From: Oceanobacillus salinisoli
GTDB lineage: Bacteria; Bacillota; Bacilli; Bacillales; Amphibacillaceae
Direction: 5' to 3'
Length of the DNA: 64,000 nt
Assembly: GCF_009733865.1 (NCBI RefSeq)
Contig: NZ_WOFB01000007.1
Coordinates: 186,001-250,000 of the forward strand
The notes beneath the pieces were generated by a model, which saw only the letters and a list, made by a program, of their open reading frames with translations, was not told where the DNA came from and ran no database searches. Positions 27,092 to 35,935 of the stretch are shown here, piece by piece. Position 1 is the first letter of the stretch; each line of letters begins with the position of its first letter. The translations under genes and the position numbers were made by a program.

Positions 27092-27665
27092 GCCCGTTTC
27101 CACCTCCACCTGTTTCCGTCCAATTCAAGATGGATTTCTGTTTTCGTAGATTATGTAATCCATATCGGATCAAAGATTTGACCGAACCTAATGGCTTTTT
27201 CATCGATTCGGCAATTTCCTTATGTGTTTCCCCTTGGAAATAGGATCTGTAAATTGCTTCCTTCTGTGCTGCTGGGAGATGTTGAAGTGCATCATGAATG
27301 AGGTGGTTTTCGATTTCCCTGAGAACTTCTAAATCTGCACCATCCACCTCCGCAAGAGAAATTTTTTCTAACTTCCGGATGAGAAGTGGTTTCTTTTTGC
27401 GAAGTCTGTCAATAGACCTGCTCCTTGTTTTGACAGCGAGCCAGGCTTTGACACTTCCTCGTGATGGTTTGTATTGATGTGCCTTTTGAAAAACTTCCAA
27501 AAACACATCATGGCACACATCCTCTGCTTCCGCATGATTGCCGGTTACATGATAGGCAATTTGGAAAACAAAGGTGCTATATTTTTCGTAAAAGGGATCA
27601 AATGCTGCACGTGAGCCATGGGAAATTTGCTTTAACCATTCGACACTTTCCTGGTTTTTATCCAC
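27081..27665 (-). CDS. ECF-type RNA polymerase sigma factor (SigK-like)
   Basis: This 194-residue group 4 sigma factor contains region 2 (AFDPFYEKYSTFVFQIAYHV, then AEDVCHDVFLEVFQKAH) and region 4 with LQHLPAAQKEAIYRSYFQG and HKEIAESMKKPLGSVKSLI, a helix-turn-helix that reads the -35 element. The start is GTG, preceded by AGGGGGCG. It is translationally coupled to the anti-sigma gene. An AAC-N17-CGTC promoter lies about 40 bases upstream, which fits positive autoregulation. The divergent NEW3/ABC operon is an obvious candidate target, but no second copy of the motif was found there. Confidence 0.9.
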   Translation of the reverse strand: MDKNQESVEWLKQISHGSRAAFDPFYEKYSTFVFQIAYHVTGNHAEAEDVCHDVFLEVFQKAHQYKPSRGSVKAWLAVKTRSRSIDRLRKKKPLLIRKLEKISLAEVDGADLEVLREIENHLIHDALQHLPAAQKEAIYRSYFQGETHKEIAESMKKPLGSVKSLIRYGLHNLRKQKSILNWTETGGGGNGHEL

Positions 27666-27704
27666 ATTTCTTCGCCCCCTTCATGTTCTTTTTCTATTTT
27701 ACTA

Positions 27705-27730
27705 GACGCTCGGTTAGTTCAAAAAGTTAC
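27705..27730 (-). promoter_or_regulatory. Candidate ECF autoregulatory promoter
   Basis: Read on the minus strand, GTAAC (27730-27726) is followed after 17 bases by CGTC (27708-27705). AAC at -35 and CGTC at -10 are hallmarks of ECF sigma promoters, and the position is 40 bases before the sigma GTG start. Confidence 0.55.
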
Positions 27731-27886
27731 AAAGGAATAAACGATTTTTTTTGCTTAGAATGTCACATAAATTTTGAAGCACGAGAACCGTCCATATGCT
27801 TCCTAAAATTTTTTTCAAATAAATAAATCCAAAATTATATTTCCGTCGTAACTAGTATGAAAAATAAACAGAGAGGATGAAATATC

Positions 27887-29038
27887 ATGTTAAAAAAATC
27901 CATTGCTATTTTATCGCTTATCCTATTGGTAAGCACCATGATAGGAGTGAATCCGGCATTTGCACAAGTAACACTCTACACTCCATATACGGGGCTTTCC
28001 GCTACACCTGGGGAAACAATCGATTACACAGTGGATGTTATTAATAATGAATCATCCATCCAAAATGTAACGTTCGATGTACAGGGGTTGCCGGAAGAAT
28101 GGTCCTATAAAATTACAGCAAATGGAAGTGCGATTGAGCAGCTTTCAGTTCGCAAAGGCAGTGAGGAGCAAATTACCCTTGAGATTACGGTGCCGCTTGA
28201 AATTGAACAGGCAGACTATGAATTCAATTTAGTTGCGACAGATCAAAGTGGAAACAGTTCACAGCTTCCATTTCTAGTCAAGCTTACGGAAGAAGGAACC
28301 TTTGAAACCGAAATAAATGTTGACCAGCCAAACCTACAGGGGCAAACAGACTCCTCTTTTTCCTATTCGGCAACAATTCGTAACCGGACAGCAGAAGAGC
28401 AAAACTATGCCTTAACAGCTAATGCGCCTGAAGGATGGGGTGTGGTGTTTAAATCTGGTAGTGACAATATCACTTCGGTAACAGTAGAACCGAATAGTGA
28501 GGCTGATATCATTGTTGATGTGACACCGCCTGAAAATGCCAGTGCGGATACGTATGAAATTGGGGTTTCTGCTGCGGGAAGTGGAACGTCTGCGGAGACA
28601 ACTTTAGAAGCGGTTATTACTGGATCATACGGGATTAACTTAACGACACCTAATGAAAACTTAAGCACGGATATTACGTCAGGCGGTGACCGTGTGATCG
28701 ATTTGGTAGTACAAAATACAGGAACAGCCCCGCTAACCAATGTGGAATTATCCGCATCTACACCAACGGATTGGGAGTATGAATTTGATACAAACACGAT
28801 TCCGGAAATTGCCCCTGGAGAATCTGTCACAGTGAAAGCAACGTTAACGGCTTCCAATGATGCGATTGCCGGTGATTATATTACGACCTTTACGGCTACA
28901 GCTGCCGAAACTTCATCGGACGCTGATTTTAGAGTATCTGTGGAAACATCCACACTTTGGGGAATTATCGGTATTGTGATTATTGTAGGGGTCGTTGCCG
29001 GATTGTATTACATCATTAAAAAATATGGGAGGAGATAA
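27887..29038 (+). CDS. Secreted, membrane-anchored NEW3-domain protein
   Basis: This 383-residue protein is exported and tethered. The N-terminal signal peptide spans roughly residues 1-27 and ends NPAFAQ. Two to three immunoglobulin-like repeats of the NEW3 (NPCBM-associated) type follow, each with the GWGV or EWSYKIT-like tryptophan motif and GESVTVKATL-type strands. A single C-terminal helix, IIGIVIIVGVVAGLYYIIKK, ends in basic residues. It would display beta-sandwich domains outside the cell. It is followed three bases later by an ABC ATPase and permease. Similar three-gene operons are known in Bacillaceae, but the substrate is not established. Confidence 0.85.
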   Translation: MLKKSIAILSLILLVSTMIGVNPAFAQVTLYTPYTGLSATPGETIDYTVDVINNESSIQNVTFDVQGLPEEWSYKITANGSAIEQLSVRKGSEEQITLEITVPLEIEQADYEFNLVATDQSGNSSQLPFLVKLTEEGTFETEINVDQPNLQGQTDSSFSYSATIRNRTAEEQNYALTANAPEGWGVVFKSGSDNITSVTVEPNSEADIIVDVTPPENASADTYEIGVSAAGSGTSAETTLEAVITGSYGINLTTPNENLSTDITSGGDRVIDLVVQNTGTAPLTNVELSASTPTDWEYEFDTNTIPEIAPGESVTVKATLTASNDAIAGDYITTFTATAAETSSDADFRVSVETSTLWGIIGIVIIVGVVAGLYYIIKKYGRR

Positions 29039-29040
29039 AT

Positions 29041-29985
29041 GTGGTTGCTCCAATTATCGAACTGAAAAACGTCAGTAAGCAATATGATGATCAGTTTGCC
29101 GTCAACAATTTGTCTCTTTCCATTCCAAAGGGAGAAATCTTTGGCTTGCTCGGTCCGAATGGTGCCGGAAAAACCACGACGATTTTAATGATGCTCGGGC
29201 TGAGTGAACCAACGTCTGGAAGCATCCGTGTTTCTGGGATTGACTCGGTACGCAGACCGATTGAAGTGAAGCGGATGGTTGGTTATTTACCGGATAATCT
29301 CGGATTTTATCAAAATATGACAGGCCTGAAAAATCTGTTGTATACAGCTGAATTAAACAATATTCCAAAAGAAACAGCGAAAGAAAGAGCAGATTATTTG
29401 CTGGAAAAAGTAAACTTAACGGAGGCAGCCAATAAAAAGACAGGCAAATACTCACGAGGGATGAAACAGCGCCTTGGACTTGCGGATGTTTTGATGAAAA
29501 ATCCCGAAGTCGTCATTTTGGATGAACCGACACTGGGAATCGACCCTGAAGGTGTTCGTGAACTGCTAAAAATGATTCGGGAATTAAGTGAAGAAGAAGG
29601 AATTACGGTACTGCTTTCTTCCCACCATTTACATCAGGTTCAGCAAATCTGTGATCGGGTTGGTATTTTTGTTAAAGGAAAATTGCTTGCGGAAGGGAAT
29701 ATCAAGAGTTTAGCAAAGCAGCTTTTTAAAGATAATACCCTTGTCATTCATGTCGAGGCTTCTCCCATCGAGGAAGCATTATTGGCAAATATCCGCTCCA
29801 TTCCAAACGTGAAAAAGGTAGTTCAGGAGAAATCCGGAATTGATGTGTATTGTACCGAGGATGTCAGCCCGGTAATTAGTGAGACCATCATCGACTTAGG
29901 GGCGTCTCTATATCACATCAGTAACAAACATTTTGGACTTGACGAAATCTATCATCGTTATTTTGAAGGACGTGAGCAACAATGA
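29041..29985 (+). CDS. ABC transporter ATP-binding protein
   Basis: This 314-residue ATPase is from an ABC-2 type exporter. Walker A is GPNGAGKTT, the signature segment is YSRGMKQRLGLADVL (an SRGMKQR variant of LSGGQ), Walker B is VVILDEPTLGIDP, and the switch histidine is in LLSSHHLHQ. A C-terminal regulatory extension of about 90 residues follows the nucleotide-binding domain. The start is GTG after GGGAGGAG. It overlaps the permease start by four bases and should form a 2:2 complex with it at the membrane. Confidence 0.92.
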   Translation: MVAPIIELKNVSKQYDDQFAVNNLSLSIPKGEIFGLLGPNGAGKTTTILMMLGLSEPTSGSIRVSGIDSVRRPIEVKRMVGYLPDNLGFYQNMTGLKNLLYTAELNNIPKETAKERADYLLEKVNLTEAANKKTGKYSRGMKQRLGLADVLMKNPEVVILDEPTLGIDPEGVRELLKMIRELSEEEGITVLLSSHHLHQVQQICDRVGIFVKGKLLAEGNIKSLAKQLFKDNTLVIHVEASPIEEALLANIRSIPNVKKVVQEKSGIDVYCTEDVSPVISETIIDLGASLYHISNKHFGLDEIYHRYFEGREQQ

Positions 29986-31034
29986 ATCTCGCGAATGTCA
30001 AAGAAAAATTTAATTTTAAAGGAATAATAAGGAATCGCGAAACAGAAGAAGGAACTGTTCATACGGTAGATAATCGTGCTGCTTTTTTTGCGATTATTCG
30101 TAAAGAGTTTACGGATTCCATTAAAAGCTGGCGCATCATCATTTTATTGGCGATCATTCTATTAGCCTGCTTCGGTTCGCTGTATACTGCGGTGACGGCT
30201 ATAACAGATACATTGGATAGTGGTGCTGCCGAAGAACTTGGTGGAAATACTTATTTATTCCTCCAATTGTTCACGATATCGGATGGCATATTGCCTTCGT
30301 TTATTACATTCGTTGGCTTTCTAGGTCCACTGTTTGGCATAGCACTAGGTTTTGATGCCATCAATTCCGAGCGTAACCGAGGCACATTAAGTAGATTAAT
30401 GGCCCAGCCGATTCCAAGGGATTATGTATTAAATGCCAAATTCATTGCAGCATTGCTGTTGAATGTCATTTTATTCTTTTCCCTTGGCTTCATCGTGATG
30501 GCGCTTGGGATACTGATTCTTGGGATTCCGCCGACTACGGAAGAATTTTTACGCGTCATGTTTTTTCTCGTTGTATGTATTGTCTATATTGCATTCTGGC
30601 TAAATTTAGGCATCCTGTTTTCCGTTGTCTTTAAAAATTCGGCAACGTCTGCACTGTCCAGTATTGCCGTGTGGATCTTTTTCAACATCTTTTATTCGAT
30701 GATTGTCCAATTATTGTCCCGTTCCATCTTAAATCCGGAGTCCATAACCAGTATGGCAGATGTGGTAAATCGCCAAGGGGCTGTTCTCAATCTAATGCGG
30801 CTGTCGCCAAATTACTTATTCACTGAATCCACTACGATTCTTCTGTCACCATCCGTCCGCAGTCTTGGACCATTAACGATGGAACAAGCAGTAGGTGCAG
30901 TTGCAGGTCCATTACCATTAAGCCAAAGTCTATTACTCATCTGGCCACAGCTAACTGGTCTCATTGCTGCAACATTAATCTGCTTTGCGATTGCCTATAT
31001 CATCTTTATGCGCCAGGAAATTCGCTCTAATTAA
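29982..31034 (+). CDS. ABC-2 type permease
   Basis: This 350-residue membrane subunit has a cytoplasmic N-terminus of about 45 residues containing FFAIIRKEFTDSIKSW, then six hydrophobic segments. It includes FGIALGFDAINSERNRGTLSRLMAQPIPR, the cytosolic coupling loop typical of ABC-2 permeases. Its ATG overlaps the ATPase stop, showing translational coupling. With the NEW3 protein it forms a three-gene operon closed by a strong terminator. Confidence 0.9.
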   Translation: MNLANVKEKFNFKGIIRNRETEEGTVHTVDNRAAFFAIIRKEFTDSIKSWRIIILLAIILLACFGSLYTAVTAITDTLDSGAAEELGGNTYLFLQLFTISDGILPSFITFVGFLGPLFGIALGFDAINSERNRGTLSRLMAQPIPRDYVLNAKFIAALLLNVILFFSLGFIVMALGILILGIPPTTEEFLRVMFFLVVCIVYIAFWLNLGILFSVVFKNSATSALSSIAVWIFFNIFYSMIVQLLSRSILNPESITSMADVVNRQGAVLNLMRLSPNYLFTESTTILLSPSVRSLGPLTMEQAVGAVAGPLPLSQSLLLIWPQLTGLIAATLICFAIAYIIFMRQEIRSN

Positions 31035-31036
31035 TG

Positions 31037-31077
31037 AAAATCCAGCTGTCTTTCTATTGGGAAGGTGGCTGGATTTT
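31037..31077 (+). terminator. Terminator of the NEW3/ABC operon
   Basis: AAAATCCAGC (31037-31046) pairs perfectly with GCTGGATTTT (31068-31077) and runs into further thymines, three bases after the permease stop. Confidence 0.85.
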
Positions 31078-31084
31078 TTAAATG

Positions 31085-31360
31085 CGCGAGTTTAGGTTGA
31101 AATCGCAAAAGTTGAGCGACAGCCCAATCAAAATGCGCTAGGCCTAGTGAAAACCGAGCGACAGCGGAATTAAATCGAGCGAGGTGCAACGAAAACCGAG
31201 CGACAGCCCAATCAAATCGCGCGGAATCAATCAAAAAACGAGCGACAACGAATCCGAATCGAGCGAGGCCAAACGAAAACCGTGCGACAGCCCAATTAAA
31301 TCGCACGAGTCTAAACTAAAATCAAGCAACAATCCCAATCAAACGCCCGACACAACCAAC
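31085..31360. repeat. Degenerate tandem array, 42-bp period made of two 21-bp halves
   Basis: GAGCGACA-type blocks start at 31114, 31156, 31198, 31240, 31282 and 31324, exactly 42 bases apart. Between them lie weaker blocks of the same kind (GAGCGAGG or GCGCG), so each unit is two related 21-base halves. The ends of each half are A-rich (CAATCAAATC or ACGAAAACC). On the minus strand the 21-base period happens to keep a frame open as ARF-heptads. No start site or homology supports coding. It fills the gap between the ABC operon and the aldo/keto reductase. Confidence 0.85.
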
Positions 31361-31460
31361 ATCAATATACCAACACCCGTCCATCCTACTTATTACTAAG
31401 TCTTGAACAACACCATATGATAAAATAAAACTAAATTAAAATTAGATGGAGGGATGCACG

Positions 31461-32282
31461 ATGATTACCAATCTTCAAGACACGGTTACTTTAAACAACG
31501 GAGTAAAAATGCCTGGCTTCGGTCTTGGTGTGTACAAGGCAGAGAACAGCGAAACTGTTAACGCAGTGAAAGCAGCACTTCAGCATGGATATCGCCTCAT
31601 TGATACCGCTTCATACTATAAAAATGAAGAGGGGGTCGGGCAGGGAATTAAGGAATCAGGTATTCCTAGAGAAGAAATATTTGTCACTTCCAAGGTATGG
31701 AATGACCAGCAAGGCTATGAAAACACATTAAAGGCTTTTGATGAAAGCTTGAGAAAATTAGATTTGGATTATCTCGACCTTTATTTGATTCATTGGCCTG
31801 TGACAGGGAAATTTAAAGATACATACCGGGCGCTAGAAAAGCTGTATGAAGATGGAAAAATACGTGCGATCGGTGTGAGTAATTTTCAAGTGTACCATTT
31901 GGAAGATTTGCTGAAGGATTGTGAAGTGAAACCGATCATCAATCAGGTAGAGTATCATCCACACTTAACCCAGTCGGAAGTGAAAGCATTTTGTGAGCAG
32001 GAAAATATCCAGATGGAGGCATGGTCTCCACTTAAAAAAGGCAGACTTCTTGATGTGCCGGTAATTGTAGAGATTGCTGAAAAATATGGAAAAACACCAG
32101 CTCAAGTTATTTTGCGTTGGGACGTGCAAAATAATGTTATTACGATTCCAAAATCTGTGAAAGAGGAACGAATAGTACAAAATGCGGATATTTTTGATTT
32201 TTCTTTAACAGAGGAGGAAATGAAGCGAATCGATGATTTAAATATGGATGATAGAAGTGGTCCAAATCCGGATGACTATTAA
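31461..32282 (+). CDS. Aldo/keto reductase
   Basis: This NADPH-dependent aldo/keto reductase has about 273 residues. The catalytic tetrad is visible: the aspartate and tyrosine in IDTASYYKNEEGVG, the lysine in VTSKVWND, and the histidine in YLIHWPV. Cofactor residues follow in IIPKSV-like text, here VITIPKSVKEERI. It resembles the glyoxal/methylglyoxal reductase and 2,5-diketogluconate reductase group of Bacillaceae. GGAGGG lies eight bases before 31461, so the upstream ATG at 31446 is not favoured. It appears to be a single gene with its own terminator. Confidence 0.92.
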   Translation: MITNLQDTVTLNNGVKMPGFGLGVYKAENSETVNAVKAALQHGYRLIDTASYYKNEEGVGQGIKESGIPREEIFVTSKVWNDQQGYENTLKAFDESLRKLDLDYLDLYLIHWPVTGKFKDTYRALEKLYEDGKIRAIGVSNFQVYHLEDLLKDCEVKPIINQVEYHPHLTQSEVKAFCEQENIQMEAWSPLKKGRLLDVPVIVEIAEKYGKTPAQVILRWDVQNNVITIPKSVKEERIVQNADIFDFSLTEEEMKRIDDLNMDDRSGPNPDDY

Positions 32283-32296
32283 TTTAAAATCATGAG

Positions 32297-32328
32297 TTCT
32301 GCAGATTATAGGCTGCAGAATTTTTTTT
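32297..32328 (+). terminator. Terminator after the aldo/keto reductase
   Basis: TTCTGCAG pairs perfectly with CTGCAGAA, followed directly by eight thymines. Confidence 0.85.
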
Positions 32329-32592
32329 GTACGTTTGAAATATGAAGTTATAGTAGAAAGTAGATTAACGCAGTACAAATCCTCAGGCCCAAAGTATAAG
32401 TGAAAACTTGATATTCTTAAAGGGATGAGGCGAATACCGGGTATAACTTAAAATAGTAATAAGGTTTTATTTCCGCAACCAGATTTAATCTCATATCATA
32501 CGAAACTCATGCATATGATTTACTACTTATTGGTTTTATTTTCATTTTAATAATTTGTAAGCGTTCACCCAAAAGGGGCAGGGAGGATTGTA
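32329..32592 (+). promoter_or_regulatory. Upstream region of the PQQ dehydrogenase with a near-cre element
   Basis: The region has no gene. At 32556-32569, TGTAAGCGTTCACC matches the cre consensus except for its last base and sits about 23 bases before the TTG start, where CcpA binding would block transcription. GGGAGG just before the start is the ribosome binding site. The rest shows no clear structure. Confidence 0.4.
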
Positions 32593-34896
32593 TTGGAGAA
32601 TAACAGGATTATTTGGTTTATTGTGGCGCTGGCATTACTTGTAATTGTTAGTGTTTTCGGGTGGCAATTGGCAATATATAATAATGCATCGGAACCAGTG
32701 CCAGATGAAACGGAAGAGATGACAGAGGAAGTCGTAGTGGAAGAACCTGAGATGGAAGAAGATTTGGCTGAAGAAACAGAGAAAAGCGAGGAATTAGATA
32801 CAGAGGAAGAAGTAACTGCAGAAATTAAGCAGCTCAAACCGTATACTGCGGAGGTTTCACCAGCATTTACTGCAGAAGAATTAAATGAGCTGCCAACCAA
32901 TAATTGGCTTACAAATGGGGGGAATCTGACCAATCAGCGATACGCTCCATTAGATCAAATTAATACATCCAATATTGGAGATTTAAAAGCAGAATGGGTT
33001 GCTAATTTGGGCTCGGGTTTTGATTTTAAATATTCCGGTGAAGCATCCCCTATCGTCTATGATGGTGTCATGTACGTAATCACAGGAGCCAATGATGTTC
33101 TAGCACTTGATGCGGTTACAGGGGAAACGATTTGGGAATATCGGCCACATATTACAGAAAAACTTACAACGGTCTGCTGTGGCTGGATTAGTAGGGGAGT
33201 AGCTATCGGTGAAGGATTGGTGTTTGTTGGTTTATTGGATGCTAGACTAGTAGCTCTGGATCAGAAAACGGGTGAGGTTGTTTGGGAGACTATTGTAGAT
33301 GATTGGAGAAAAGGTTATACCATTACCAATGCTCCATTGTACTATGATGAAAAAGTGTATACCGGAATATCAGGCGGGGAATATGGAATCAGGGGACGTG
33401 TTACAGCTTTTGACGCTGAATATGGACGTGAATTATGGCGGTTTTACACGATACCGGGCCCTGGAGAGATTGGTCATGAAACTTGGCCAGATGATAATAA
33501 AGCCTGGATGTCAGGTGGAGCACCTGTTTGGCAAACACCAGCTGTAGATCCAGAGCTAGGATTGATGTATTTTTCAACAGGAAATGCAGCTCCGGATTAT
33601 GACGGGAGTAACAGAGAAGGAGATAACTTATTTGCTGCATCAATAGTTGCAATAGATGTAGAAACAGGGGAGTATCAATGGCATTTTCAAGAAGTTCATC
33701 ACGATATTTGGGATTTGGATTCACCTAATCCAATTATTTTATTTGATATAGAGATAGAAGGGGAAATTCGGAAGGCATTAGGTCAGGCTGGAAAAACGGG
33801 ATGGATTTATTTTCTGGACCGGACAAATGGGCAACCTCTAATCGGAATTGAGGAAATGCCTGTACCTCAGGACGAGCGGCAAAAGACTTCTCCTACTCAG
33901 CCTATACCAGAAGGAGATTCATTTGTACCACAGGAAGTAACGGAAGAGGATGTTGAAAGAGATCTGCAAGGAGATGAATTTGATGCTAAAATCGGTAAGA
34001 TATTTGATCCGTTTTGGGAGGAACCTGTTGCATTAAAACCATCTGCATTAGGTGGTGCAAATTGGCCACCTTCTGCATACAATCCTGAAACTGAGTATTA
34101 TTACGTATTAGCATCTGACCAATACGGTACATTTACAAGGGACGAGGACGAATACTTTGATCCCGAAAAGATCGAGGAAGGAGTTAAATATAGAGGTAGT
34201 GCATTTGATATTATTTCAGATTCACCAATGAGAGGTACAGTTACCGCAATAGATGTCAAGACAAATACTATTACATGGCAGCAACAGTGGGATACGAATG
34301 CATACAGTGGAACGTTAACAACAAAGGGTAATCTACTTTTTGTAGGTCATAACGATGGCAGATTTATCGCTTATGATGCGACAACTGGTGATCAGGTCTG
34401 GGAGTTTATGACAGATGCGGGGGTAAATGCACCGGCAGTCACGTATGAAATAGATGGTAAGCAGTACATTACCGTCTTTGCAGCAGGTAACTCACTTGCT
34501 GGCAGTAAGCATGGTGATTCCGTTTGGACATTTTCCTTAGACGGCTCGATTGAATCGGTGGATGATTTGGAAGAAGCTGATACCGCTTCAGAAAATTCAA
34601 CGGAAGAAACAGAAAATGATGAATCAGCCGAAGCTGCCTCCATGGAAGGGGAGGTAGTCCAGCAAGGATTAGAAGTGTATCAACAGAACTGTTTGGCCTG
34701 TCATGGCACAGAAGGAGTAAATGGACATAATGGGCCAAATCTACAAGCGAGTGACGTGTCTCCTGATAAAGAAGCTGTCATGAATCGAATAAAAAATGGC
34801 GGAGAATCGATGCCTGCTTTTGAAGGAGTATTGTCTGAAGAAGAAATGGATGCTGTGGCATCATATATTAGTGAAATTGTAGCTGAACTGGATTAA
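32593..34896 (+). CDS. PQQ-dependent alcohol-type dehydrogenase fused to cytochrome c
   Basis: This 767-residue membrane-anchored quinohemoprotein has an N-terminal helix (residues about 5-27) and an acidic, Glu-rich linker to about residue 75. An eight-bladed PQQ propeller begins at NNWLTNGGNLTNQRYAPL. Vicinal cysteines C195-C196 (TTVCCGW) match the disulfide over PQQ in this family. D374 in HHDIWDLDSPN is the likely catalytic base. After a second acidic linker, a cytochrome c domain holds heme at C700-L-A-C703-H704, with M740 in GESMPAF as the probable axial ligand. It would oxidise an alcohol or sugar outside the membrane and pass electrons via heme. No PQQ synthesis genes are in view. The start is TTG. 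Confidence 0.9.
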   Translation: MENNRIIWFIVALALLVIVSVFGWQLAIYNNASEPVPDETEEMTEEVVVEEPEMEEDLAEETEKSEELDTEEEVTAEIKQLKPYTAEVSPAFTAEELNELPTNNWLTNGGNLTNQRYAPLDQINTSNIGDLKAEWVANLGSGFDFKYSGEASPIVYDGVMYVITGANDVLALDAVTGETIWEYRPHITEKLTTVCCGWISRGVAIGEGLVFVGLLDARLVALDQKTGEVVWETIVDDWRKGYTITNAPLYYDEKVYTGISGGEYGIRGRVTAFDAEYGRELWRFYTIPGPGEIGHETWPDDNKAWMSGGAPVWQTPAVDPELGLMYFSTGNAAPDYDGSNREGDNLFAASIVAIDVETGEYQWHFQEVHHDIWDLDSPNPIILFDIEIEGEIRKALGQAGKTGWIYFLDRTNGQPLIGIEEMPVPQDERQKTSPTQPIPEGDSFVPQEVTEEDVERDLQGDEFDAKIGKIFDPFWEEPVALKPSALGGANWPPSAYNPETEYYYVLASDQYGTFTRDEDEYFDPEKIEEGVKYRGSAFDIISDSPMRGTVTAIDVKTNTITWQQQWDTNAYSGTLTTKGNLLFVGHNDGRFIAYDATTGDQVWEFMTDAGVNAPAVTYEIDGKQYITVFAAGNSLAGSKHGDSVWTFSLDGSIESVDDLEEADTASENSTEETENDESAEAASMEGEVVQQGLEVYQQNCLACHGTEGVNGHNGPNLQASDVSPDKEAVMNRIKNGGESMPAFEGVLSEEEMDAVASYISEIVAELD

Positions 34897-34900
34897 TAGG

Positions 34901-34927
34901 AAACGGTGGGTTAATTCCCACCGTTTT
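34901..34927 (+). terminator. Terminator after the PQQ dehydrogenase
   Basis: AAACGGTGGG and CCCACCGTTT form a perfect 10-bp stem around a 6-base loop, then a thymine run, five bases after the stop. Confidence 0.9.
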
Positions 34928-35053
34928 TTTCATTTTACAGGCTTTCCGCTTTGGAGACATATGGCAAGAAACGACATCCTACATTAAAGTTTTCGGATTT
35001 CGCATAAATACTATAAAATTAGAAATGAAATCATTTACAGGGGAGTCAGGAGA

Positions 35054-35497
35054 ATGAGAAAACTGGGGATATTCGCTGTTATAATCACACACTTATTCTT
35101 AAGCGGCTGCATGAATTCTACTGCAGTTCGTATTGTGGAGGACATGTATCGTATGGCACTTATGGAAGAATATGAGAAAGTAGAGTCCTATTTTACTAGG
35201 GAGTTTATAGTAGAAAACGAGCCATTTGCCGAATATATGACAGAATTAAAGGAAGATGTTATTTCGATGGAAGGCGTTGACCTTATGCATTTGACTGAAT
35301 TAACAATCAGCGAACTGCATGAGAATATTGTGAATGAGCTGGATGAACGGTTCCCAGAAGGTTGGAGTATGGTTGTTGCACAGACAGATGAACAGCATGT
35401 AATGACATGGATTGTACAAAAAGGGGAACAGCAATATTATATTGTCTACGGTGAAAAGCTTCACTTTGACGAATACCATCAGGTTATTCTGAGGTAG
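35054..35497 (+). CDS. Small lipoprotein of unknown function
   Basis: This 147-residue protein has an N-terminal signal and lipobox LSGC (cysteine about residue 19), so it is predicted to be anchored to the outer face of the membrane. The mature part is acidic and helical at first (VEDMYRMALMEEYEKVESYF), then a small alpha/beta domain with strands near the end. This shape recalls NTF2/DUF4878-like lipoproteins, but the resemblance is only general. GGGGAGTCAGGAG precedes the ATG. No operon partners are present. The function is unknown. Confidence 0.75.
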   Translation: MRKLGIFAVIITHLFLSGCMNSTAVRIVEDMYRMALMEEYEKVESYFTREFIVENEPFAEYMTELKEDVISMEGVDLMHLTELTISELHENIVNELDERFPEGWSMVVAQTDEQHVMTWIVQKGEQQYYIVYGEKLHFDEYHQVILR

Positions 35498-35500
35498 CTG

Positions 35501-35805
35501 TGCGAATTCTAGCACCTGAAAGCCGAAAAAATTTTGCGAGTGCTGAATTCCAAGCGTGAAAGCTGAATTAATCTCGCGAGTGCTGAATTCCAAGATTAAA
35601 AGCTGAATTATCATCGTGAATGCTGAATTCCAAGATTAAAAGCTGAATTATCATCGTGAATGCTGAATTCCAAGATTAAAAGCTGAATTATGATCGTGAA
35701 TGCTGAATTCCAGGAATAAAAGCTGAATTATGATTGTGAATGCTGAATTCCAGGAATAAAAGCTGAATTATGATCGTGAATGCTGAATTCCAAGATTAAA
35801 AGCTG
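35501..35805. repeat. Tandem array, exact 40-bp period made of two 20-bp halves (left part)
   Basis: TGCTGAATTC begins at 35541, 35581, 35621, 35661, 35701, 35741 and 35781, all 40 bases apart, with a degenerate unit before them at 35501. Each unit contains a second GCTGAATT twenty bases later, so the basic module is GCTGAATT plus about 12 variable bases. The central units differ by one or two bases, indicating recent expansion. The array starts immediately after the lipoprotein stop and is interrupted by an IS3-family element. Confidence 0.93.
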
Positions 35806-35935
35806 GTCTTCTGTCAAGAAAATGGACACTTAAATTTTGTGAACCTTAAGTTCAAAACAACTACCGCACTCCGTTTGCTGCGACATCAGAAAGGATAAGT
35901 CGAGCCCATGACTTATCCTTTCTGATGTCAAATGG

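Noticed and set aside
31031-31306. 91-codon minus-strand frame made of ARF-type heptads
   Set aside because: The heptads simply mirror the 21-bp period of the DNA array. There is no credible start site and the frame overlaps the ABC operon terminator.
33700-33722. W-D-L-D motif as proof of lanthanide dependence
   Set aside because: Membrane glucose dehydrogenases also show W-D-M-D and use Mg or Ca, so the motif alone cannot decide.
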